DNA of 27,444 nt from Spirochaetaceae bacterium (GTDB lineage Bacteria > Spirochaetota > Spirochaetia > Treponematales > Breznakiellaceae), in the NCBI GenBank assembly GCA_031265015.1, contig JAISDG010000048.1, positions 1 to 27,444 on the forward strand. The letters run 5' to 3'. The notes beneath the pieces are model-generated. The model did no database searches and had not been told where the DNA came from. It saw only the letters and a program-made list of their open reading frames with translations. This document shows, in pieces, positions 21,696 to 27,444 of the stretch (position 1 is the stretch's first letter; every line of letters begins with the position of its first letter). A program made the position numbers and the translations under genes.

Positions 21696-22904
21696 CTAGG
21701 CGCCTGCCTCGGCGGGTATTTGAGCGGGTTTTTGTTTAAATTTCCTTTCCCACAGGTATACAAAACCGTTGGCGATAAAGATCGTGGAATACACCCCGGA
21801 CACCAAACCCACCAGCAGGGCCAGGGCAAAATCCTTCATGGATCCGCCGGTAAAGATATAGAGGGACAGAACCGCCAGCATCGTGGTGAGGGTAGTAATA
21901 AAGGTACGGCTCAGAGTTTCGGTGATGGAACGGTTCAGAACCGTTTTAAAATCATCGTTGGGATAAATACGGCGGGTTTCCCGTACCCGGTCAAAAATAA
22001 CAATGGTATCGTTGATCGAATACCCCAGGATCGTGAGGATTGCGGCAATAGTGGTAGTATTGAATTCCATCCTGGTCCAGACAATAAAGGCCACCATGAT
22101 AAGGGCATCGTGCACGATCGCCAGCACCGCTCCGATGGCATACTGGGGTCTAAAACGGATCGACGCGTAAAGCAAAATCAAAACCAGTGTTGCCGCCAGA
22201 AGCCAGCCGGCCTGATCCGCCAGGGTTTTGGAAAACCGGGAGCCGACATAATTAGAGCTGGCTACCGCCGTTTCCCCTTCGCCCAGATATTTGTCCAGGG
22301 CGGCGGCAATATCGGTGGTTTGAAAACCCGGCTGAAGGTCGGTGTCCTGCAGGCGGATCAGAAAACGGCGCTCGGTAACATCGCCCAGGACCTGCACCGA
22401 CGGCTCCCCAAAGCCGGCCAAAGCTTCCCTAATCGTTTCCAGCTGAACCGGGGAAGCTTCCCGGGAGAGATAATGGACCCAGTACGGTTCCGGCCCCAGG
22501 GCCGGAGCAGACTGGGCGTCCAGGGCCAGATGTCTGAAAGGGGTCGCGCCGGGAACGGCGCTGACGGCGGAGATGTCTTCCATTTGATCCAGGGCCTGGG
22601 CAAAAGCCCCCACAGTTTCATAATCCGCCAGAAGGTATTCATAGGTAACGCCCCGGATTCCCGCGCCGGAAACGGCCACGGTCAGGCTGGTATTGTTCAG
22701 GGAAACAGCCGCATTGCCCGGGCCGGTATAGGTTAGGCTGAAAGCCCGGGGGGCAAGCTGCACCTCCTGAATCAGCCCGGCCTGGAAATCAATCCCCAGG
22801 TTAAAACCCCAGACTATATAGCCCGCAATTCCGGCGACAATTAAAACCACGGAAAGCACCGTGGCGGGAATAAAAAAGCGGGTAAACGGGATAATAGTTT
22901 TCAT
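21696..22904 (-). CDS. secF: Protein translocase subunit SecF
   Basis: 402 residues, inner-membrane partner of SecD that uses the proton gradient to aid late protein export. An N-terminal membrane segment is followed by G-F-N-L-G-I-D-F-Q-A-G, matching the family G-I-D-F-x-G-G motif. A periplasmic region of about 180 residues is longer than in E. coli SecF (323 residues in total). Five C-terminal membrane segments include R-F-R-P-Q-Y-A-I-G-A and the conserved L-G-Y-S-I-N-D-T-I-V-I-F-D-R-V-R-E. The ATG start overlaps the secD stop by four bases. The substitution of Ala for the second Gly in the D-F-x-G-G motif is a small oddity. Confidence 0.95.
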   Translation of the reverse strand: MKTIIPFTRFFIPATVLSVVLIVAGIAGYIVWGFNLGIDFQAGLIQEVQLAPRAFSLTYTGPGNAAVSLNNTSLTVAVSGAGIRGVTYEYLLADYETVGAFAQALDQMEDISAVSAVPGATPFRHLALDAQSAPALGPEPYWVHYLSREASPVQLETIREALAGFGEPSVQVLGDVTERRFLIRLQDTDLQPGFQTTDIAAALDKYLGEGETAVASSNYVGSRFSKTLADQAGWLLAATLVLILLYASIRFRPQYAIGAVLAIVHDALIMVAFIVWTRMEFNTTTIAAILTILGYSINDTIVIFDRVRETRRIYPNDDFKTVLNRSITETLSRTFITTLTTMLAVLSLYIFTGGSMKDFALALLVGLVSGVYSTIFIANGFVYLWERKFKQKPAQIPAEAGA

Positions 22905-24676
22905 GCCCTTCCCCCGCTTCTTTCCGCCGCCGGTTCGGCCTGTTTGATAAACCAGCCCACCGACAGTTTTTTACTTCCCATGACATCGGTACCGAAATCA
23001 AAAATAAGGCGGGAGACAAAGAGGGCCGTAAATACCGAAGAAAACACCCCGATGGCCAAGCTTACCGCGAAACCCTGAATAGGGCCGGTTCCCAGCTGGG
23101 AAAGGAACATCGCGGCAATAAAGGTGGTGATATTGGAGTCCATGATGGCCCAAAAGGCCTTGTCAAAGCCCGCGTCCACCGCCGCCCGGCGTCCTTTACC
23201 CAGCCGGAGTTCTTCCTTCATCCGCTCAAAGATGATGACATTGGCGTCTACCGCCATGCCGATGGTGAGGATAAAGCCCGCGATACTGGGCAGGGTCAGG
23301 GTAAAATTAAAGGCCGAAAGGATACTGAACATTAAATAAATGTTCAGTATCTGGGCAATGATGGCGTTGATCCCCCCGCCGTGGTAATAGATCAGCATAA
23401 AGAACATAACCACCGCCAGGCCGCCCAGGAGGGCGTACAATCCCCGGGTAATGGTATCCGCCCCCAGGGAAGGGCCGATGGACTGCTGGTTGACCACGGA
23501 AAGTTCCACCGGCAGCGCGGCGGTTCTGAGGGTAATGGCGATATTGTTCGCCTCTTCCATGCTCATGCCGCCCCCGGAAATCTGTACCGATTCATGAAGG
23601 GGCTCGCTGATGGTCGCCACGGATTTAATACGATTGTCCATGATAATGGCCATGGGCCTGCCCACATTGGCGGAGGTAAACTCGTTGAATATCCTTCCAC
23701 CCTCGGAATCAAGCAGGAAGGTAACCCCGGGCCTGCTGGTGGTATTGTCCCGTTGAACCATGGCGCTCCGGATATAGACGCCGTCCAGACCCACCTGCTT
23801 TTTGACGGCCCTGTAACCGATCCACTGATCCAGGCCGTAACGGTCTTTTTCGTACTGACCCAGGATCAGCACATCGTCCGGTACAATCCCCCCCACCGGG
23901 AGGGTACCGTCTTCGCCGGGAACCGTGGCGGGATGATCAACCAGGTACGCCTCGAAAGCCGCGGTGGCCTCCATGTCAACAATCTGAAAGGTCAGCCCCC
24001 CCTTCCCCATGATGATGGACTGGATCCGTTCGGGGTCCGCGCTGCCGGGAATTTCCACATAGATTTGATCCGTTCCCTGCTTCCGTATGACCGGTTCGGT
24101 AAGGCCGAAACGGTCGATACGGCTGTTAAGCACCTCCAGGGCCTGATCAAAGACGACTCCCCGTTCCGCGTCGGTAGGGACGTGGCCGTACTGTTCGCTG
24201 AACCTTTCATCCAGCGCGGCCATATCCCCCTGGAGCACAATGGAAAGCCCGCCGGACAGATCCAGCCCCAGCTGTACGGCGTTCTGCTGAAAGTTTTTAA
24301 GCTTGAGGATCCGGTCCCGGTAATGGGATTCGATCAGGTCCCGGACATCGGACCGGGAAAAAACCTTCTGCAGCGCCGCGGCGTTCCAGGCTGCGGGGGC
24401 GGGGATACCGGCGTTTCTATATTCCTTTTTTGCCCTGGAAACAAGGTACTCCATTCCCCCGGGAACATCCTGGTTGTTCCGGACGGCGGAGATAAGCTGT
24501 TCCAGGTCCCGGCTGGCGGTCTGGCGGGCGTAATCCCGGATCTGTTCCCGGGAAGCCAGGGCAAGGTTCTGTTCATCCCGGGGTACAAAAAAATACCACC
24601 TGACGGTAGGATACAGGAAAGCGAGGCAAATTCCCATCACCAGCAGGACGATGAAAAACCGGTAACGCTTTTTCAT
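22901..24676 (-). CDS. secD: Protein translocase subunit SecD
   Basis: 591 residues. One N-terminal membrane segment (about 6-24) and the G-L-D-L-S-G-G motif (137-143) are followed by a large periplasmic P1 region with D-R-F-G-L-T-E-P-V-I-R-K-Q-G and R-P-G-V-T-F-L-L-D. The C-terminal five-helix bundle carries G-M-A-V-D-A-N-V-I-I-F-E-R-M-K-E-E, whose Asp is the conserved proton-relay residue. About 115 residues between the first membrane segment and the GLDLSGG motif are longer than usual, a helical Gln/Arg-rich region. It starts two bases after the yajC stop and overlaps secF by four bases, so all three are translated together. Confidence 0.96.
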   Translation of the reverse strand: MKKRYRFFIVLLVMGICLAFLYPTVRWYFFVPRDEQNLALASREQIRDYARQTASRDLEQLISAVRNNQDVPGGMEYLVSRAKKEYRNAGIPAPAAWNAAALQKVFSRSDVRDLIESHYRDRILKLKNFQQNAVQLGLDLSGGLSIVLQGDMAALDERFSEQYGHVPTDAERGVVFDQALEVLNSRIDRFGLTEPVIRKQGTDQIYVEIPGSADPERIQSIIMGKGGLTFQIVDMEATAAFEAYLVDHPATVPGEDGTLPVGGIVPDDVLILGQYEKDRYGLDQWIGYRAVKKQVGLDGVYIRSAMVQRDNTTSRPGVTFLLDSEGGRIFNEFTSANVGRPMAIIMDNRIKSVATISEPLHESVQISGGGMSMEEANNIAITLRTAALPVELSVVNQQSIGPSLGADTITRGLYALLGGLAVVMFFMLIYYHGGGINAIIAQILNIYLMFSILSAFNFTLTLPSIAGFILTIGMAVDANVIIFERMKEELRLGKGRRAAVDAGFDKAFWAIMDSNITTFIAAMFLSQLGTGPIQGFAVSLAIGVFSSVFTALFVSRLIFDFGTDVMGSKKLSVGWFIKQAEPAAERSGGRA

Positions 24677-24678
24677 GT

Positions 24679-25032
24679 TTATTCAGCCGGCTCCCCGGAG
24701 TCTTTGTCTTTGGCCACCGCTTCTACGGTGGCAATGGCGCTTCTGGTAAACTCGATCTTGCAGTTTTCGTCTACCTTAAGAATAACCGAAGTATCCCGGA
24801 CGCTCTGAATAACCCCGTGGATACCGCCGATAGTCACAATCCGGTCCCCCTTTTTAAGGGCTTGCAGCATTTTTTGGGTTTCTTTTTGTTTTTTGTTCTG
24901 GGGCCGTATCATAAAAAGATAGAAAATAGCCACGATCGCCACAATGGGAAGCATGCCGATGATAGTCTGCTGGGGGCTTGACTGCCCGCCCCCCGGAGCG
25001 GCCATGAGCAGGGAAAAGAATAAGTGGTTCAT
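24679..25032 (-). CDS. yajC: Sec translocase accessory protein YajC
   Basis: 117 residues. A short Gly/Ser/Gln N-terminus and one membrane helix (about 24-42, L-P-I-V-A-I-V-A-I-F-Y-L-F-M) lead into the family signature I-R-P-Q-N-K-K-Q-K-E and a small cytoplasmic beta domain with L-K-K-G-D-R-I-V-T-I-G-G-I-H-G. It is associated with SecDF in the inner membrane. ATG 25032 is preceded by AAGGAT. It is the first gene of the minus-strand series that runs to the lipase. Confidence 0.96.
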   Translation of the reverse strand: MNHLFFSLLMAAPGGGQSSPQQTIIGMLPIVAIVAIFYLFMIRPQNKKQKETQKMLQALKKGDRIVTIGGIHGVIQSVRDTSVILKVDENCKIEFTRSAIATVEAVAKDKDSGEPAE

Positions 25033-25061
25033 ATACCATCCTTAAAAAAGTGAGTGCGTCC

Positions 25062-25091
25062 AGCCTAGCACGGAAGCCCACGGAGGGTCAA
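25062..25091 (-). promoter_or_regulatory. Possible sigma-70 promoter of the yajC operon
   Basis: On the minus strand TTGACC (25091-25086) and TAGGCT (25067-25062) are 18 bases apart, about 30 bases ahead of yajC. The -35 is good and the -10 moderate. No better pair is seen in the 207-bp gap between yajC and marC, and no repeats or other features are apparent in that gap. Confidence 0.45.
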
Positions 25092-25239
25092 CAGGCCGCG
25101 GCCGTCCCGGCAATTGGGCCGCCATGGATTTTTCCACATGATGCGGCGCGGCCAATAGCAATTTACCTAAAATCATGTATACTGAAATTGATGGGCAGTT
25201 ACCATGTTCCACGCGCTGCCGGAGTATCCTAAGGAGATT

Positions 25240-25914
25240 ATGACCGCTGATTTTTTACGCATCCTGTTTACCGTTCTTCTGGTGATGGATCCCATTGGAA
25301 TAGTTCCCCAGTTCCTTTCCGTTACCGCCCGTTATGACAGGCCGACCAGAAACCGGGTGATCCTGAAGGCGGTATTGATTGCCGGCGTGGTCCTGGTGGT
25401 GTTTCTGCTGGCCGGAAAGCTGCTGCTTGATTTTTTCGGCATCATGCCCGGAGCGTTTTATATTTCCGGGGGCATTCTCTTTTTTCTTATTGCCTTCCAG
25501 ATGATCTACTCAAAACCGGGAAACCGCAGTATCCCGCAGGAGAAGCCGCCTTCGGATTCCGCGCGCTCCGCCGGGGGGGACGAAAGTTCCCCCGCATCCT
25601 CCGACAGCCATGTCTCGACGGCCGTTTTCCCTCTGGCGATTCCGCTTATTGCGGGCCCCGGACTCCTTACGGTGATCATCATGTTTGTCACCACCGGGCC
25701 GGGCTGGCTGTATTCGGTGTCCCTGCTGTTCCCGGCAATCGTTATCAGCCTGGGGGCAGCTTTTGTGGTGCTTCGCTGCAGTACCCTGCTCCTTAACTTT
25801 TTAGGCGTCATGGGTATCATGATCATGGAAAAAATCATGGGCCTTATCCTGGCGGGATTTGCCGTCCAGTTTATCTACAACGGTCTGGTGGAACTGGGCA
25901 TTGCGGGGGCTTAG
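25240..25914 (+). CDS. MarC-family (UPF0056) integral membrane protein
   Basis: 224 residues from ATG 25240 (AAGGAG three bases upstream; ATG 25204 is in frame, but its extra 12 residues are unlike the family). Six hydrophobic segments and the signatures L-V-M-D-P-I-G-I-V-P-Q-F-L near the N-terminus and F-P-L-A-I-P-L-I-A-G-P-G in the second half define the MarC family. Its physiological role is not established; despite the name, MarC does not confer multiple antibiotic resistance. A polar Ser/Pro/Glu loop (about residues 90-120) separates the two halves. A possible -10 TATACT lies at 25178-25183 without a clear -35. The stop overlaps the convergent apbE stop by four bases. Confidence 0.88.
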   Translation: MTADFLRILFTVLLVMDPIGIVPQFLSVTARYDRPTRNRVILKAVLIAGVVLVVFLLAGKLLLDFFGIMPGAFYISGGILFFLIAFQMIYSKPGNRSIPQEKPPSDSARSAGGDESSPASSDSHVSTAVFPLAIPLIAGPGLLTVIIMFVTTGPGWLYSVSLLFPAIVISLGAAFVVLRCSTLLLNFLGVMGIMIMEKIMGLILAGFAVQFIYNGLVELGIAGA

Positions 25915-27044
25915 GGTTCCTTCCGGTACGCTTTGTCCGTAATGGTAAACGCCGCCAGCGCTTCCTTGCTGCCCCGGATGGTTTTATCCGCAAAGATGAA
26001 GATCGTTTTTGCCCCGTTTGCTTCCGCCAGGGCGCGGCCCTGTTCGTACCCCAGGACAAAACAGGATGTGGACAGGGCGTCGGCATCCATGGATGAAGCG
26101 GCAATAATCGTTACCGAAAGGATGCCGTTTTCCACGGGATAACCCGGCGGGCTTGCCGATGTCTCCGCCGGACTTTCCCGATCCCCGCCGCCGGCCCTGC
26201 CGGTAGTAAGGATGTGATGGTAGCGTTTTCCGTCTGCGCCGGTAAAGTACCGTTCGTAGATGCCGGAGGTAACTACCGATGCGCTTTCTGTTTCCAGAAT
26301 GCCCACATAGCTTCCCCGTTCGTCCAGGGGGTTTTGTATTCCGACCCGCCAGGGCTGCCCGTCGTCTTTGTTCCCCCAGATATAGATGTTCCCCCCCAAA
26401 TCGATAAGCCCCCGCCGGATTCCCGCTTCGTTCAGTATCCGCACCAGTTCATCGGCGGCATACCCCTTGGCGATGGCTCCCAGATCCAGCAGCATGCCGG
26501 GCCGCCCAAGAAACGCCCGGCCGCGGAAATTACCCGAATCCTGAACCCCGGCGGGCAGCAGTTCCACATCCCGCCAGTTTACCAGGGCCAGGGCGGCGGC
26601 AATTTCTTCGGCCGCCGGAATTTGCGGCCCGCCGCCGTTGGCGCCGGCGTTATCGCCGTCCCTGCCGCCGATGTCCCACAGTTTTACCAGCGGACCCACC
26701 GTGGGATCAAAGGCGCCGCCGGAAGCTTCCGCAAAGTAAAGGGCCCGCTCCAGGACGGCGTACAATTCGGGCGTTACCCGCAGGGCCTCTTTTCCCGCGG
26801 CCCGGTTAACGGCGGCCAGTTCGGAATCTTCCCGGTTAGCGCTTAAAATACGATCCAGTTCCGCAAGCCGGGCAAAAAGACGGTCGTAGAGTTCGGGTCT
26901 TCCCTCATCAAAAAGATCGATGCGGCAGAAGGTGCCCAATACATATTCGGAACGGGCCTCCGGCGGATTGTTTGTGACACAGCCCGGCGGGAGAAAACAG
27001 GTAAGGGAAAAAACCACCATGGTCAGGATTTTTTTTGTAATCAA
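25911..27044 (-). CDS. apbE: FAD:protein FMN transferase, lipoprotein
   Basis: 377 residues from TTG 27044, preceded by AAAGGA; this start keeps the basic M-I-T-K-K before the signal core, whereas ATG 27020 would lose it. The signal peptide ends in P-P-G-C, a loose spirochaete-style lipobox, so Cys22 is probably lipidated. ApbE motifs follow: V-L-G-T-F-C, S-A-N-R-E-D-S-E-L-A-A-V-N, G-G-A-F-D-P-T-V-G-P, L-D-L-G-A-I-A-K-G-Y-A, L-I-D-L-G-G-N-I-Y-I-W-G and the C-terminal D-A-D-A-L-S-T-S. The enzyme attaches FMN covalently to Thr in exported flavoproteins such as Rnf/Nqr subunits. Two Gly-rich loops (about 126-136 and 277-294) are extra. It lies 27 bases after the barrel gene. Confidence 0.95.
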   Translation of the reverse strand: MITKKILTMVVFSLTCFLPPGCVTNNPPEARSEYVLGTFCRIDLFDEGRPELYDRLFARLAELDRILSANREDSELAAVNRAAGKEALRVTPELYAVLERALYFAEASGGAFDPTVGPLVKLWDIGGRDGDNAGANGGGPQIPAAEEIAAALALVNWRDVELLPAGVQDSGNFRGRAFLGRPGMLLDLGAIAKGYAADELVRILNEAGIRRGLIDLGGNIYIWGNKDDGQPWRVGIQNPLDERGSYVGILETESASVVTSGIYERYFTGADGKRYHHILTTGRAGGGDRESPAETSASPPGYPVENGILSVTIIAASSMDADALSTSCFVLGYEQGRALAEANGAKTIFIFADKTIRGSKEALAAFTITDKAYRKEP

Positions 27045-27071
27045 GGTTCCTTTGGCATAGAGAACGGCGAA

Positions 27072-27444
27072 CTATAACCGGAGGCCCGCGGAGACTCCCC
27101 CGCCGGCAATATAGGGATACCCCGCCCGCAGGAAGGGGTCGACATACCAGCGTTCCCCCAGGGGGAAGCGCCAGCCCGCGGCCAGCCCCACGGAGATCCT
27201 CCCCGTTTCCGCGGGAACGGTAAAGTCCCCGTTCAGGGCAAAGAGCCCCGCGCCGGCTTCGGCCTGGGCAAAGAACCCCCCGTTTTCCCGGAATGGATAT
27301 ACCCGCAGGAACAGGCCCAGCTCCACCGTGGTAATCCCGCCCCCGGTAAAGCAGAAGGTCCGGAACCCCAGGGCCCCGTCTCCGTAGCCGTACCCCAGGC
27401 AGAGCCCCCCGCCAAAGGCCGCGCCCCGCTCGTTAAACAGGGCC
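27072..27444 (-). CDS. Outer-membrane beta-barrel protein, C-terminal fragment
   Basis: The frame is open from the right edge (first full codon begins at 27443) to TAG at 27072, giving 124 codons. The visible part is a series of Gly/aromatic amphipathic strands ending in turns: G-A-A-F-G-G-G-L-C-L-G-Y-G-Y-G, V-E-L-G-L-F-L-R-V-Y-P-F, F-A-Q-A-E-A-G-A-G-L-F, I-S-V-G-L-A-A-G-W-R-F-P, Y-V-D-P-F-L-R-A-G-Y-P-Y and a terminal G-L-R-L. This is the pattern of a small outer-membrane barrel, with the last strand lacking the usual terminal Phe. It probably shares a transcript with apbE. The N-terminus and exact family are outside the window. Confidence 0.72.
   Translation of the reverse strand, partial: ALFNERGAAFGGGLCLGYGYGDGALGFRTFCFTGGGITTVELGLFLRVYPFRENGGFFAQAEAGAGLFALNGDFTVPAETGRISVGLAAGWRFPLGERWYVDPFLRAGYPYIAGGGVSAGLRL

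Noticed and set aside
21647..21829. Upstream in-frame extension of ispH (61 codons)
   Set aside because: It overlaps the end of secF and the hairpin, and IspH proteins begin at the M-K-V-L-R position.
23381..24808. Plus-strand open frame of 475 codons opposite secD and yajC
   Set aside because: It is a shadow of secD; a similar one at 21645-22736 shadows secF.

Overview
The window looks like a chromosomal segment of a spirochaete, most likely a Treponema-type organism. The supporting signs are loose lipoboxes, periplasm-spanning FecR/proline-rich and beta-barrel proteins, a membrane class III cyclase, a sigma-54 type promoter and moderately GC-rich composition with ATG, GTG and TTG starts. 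This assignment is inference from gene content; no rRNA or other marker is present. I see no tRNA, insertion sequence, phage gene or CRISPR array, and no stretch over 300 bases lacks a gene.

Region 1 (1-2.5 kb). The first 36 codons of a PduO-type cobalamin adenosyltransferase run leftward off the edge. Divergent from it are a SpoU/TrmH RNA methyltransferase and an overlapping unknown gene. Facing these is a small exported protein, whose gene has a near-perfect sigma-54 promoter, a leader with three hairpins and a rho-independent terminator.

Region 2 (2.5-8.5 kb, minus strand). Three overlapping genes follow a good sigma-70 promoter: a membrane adenylate cyclase with an extracytoplasmic sensor domain, a membrane-anchored FecR-domain protein with a long Pro/Glu-rich linker, and an outer-membrane-type protein with two barrel-like repeats. 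Together they could form an envelope-spanning sensing module.

Region 3 (8.5-15.7 kb). A sugar-uptake locus: a divergent AraC-family regulator, a fucose/arabinose-isomerase-like gene broken by one in-frame TAA, then a complete ABC importer (ATPase, two permeases, binding lipoprotein) of the ribose/rhamnose/AI-2 type. The araC-isomerase gap holds two GTCCATTA direct repeats exactly 21 bp apart, placed where an AraC protein could repress its own gene and activate the sugar operon.

Region 4 (15.7-25.0 kb, minus strand). One apparent long transcription unit, yajC-secD-secF-ispH-valS-HD hydrolase-membrane lipase, with many 4-bp stop/start overlaps, ending at a strong UUCG-loop terminator. valS carries an in-frame 21-bp tandem repeat, and the HD protein has the residues of a RelA/SpoT-type alarmone hydrolase.

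Region 5 (25.0-27.4 kb). A MarC-family membrane protein on the plus strand converges on apbE (flavin transferase lipoprotein), which sits behind the C-terminal part of an outer-membrane barrel gene that runs off the right edge.
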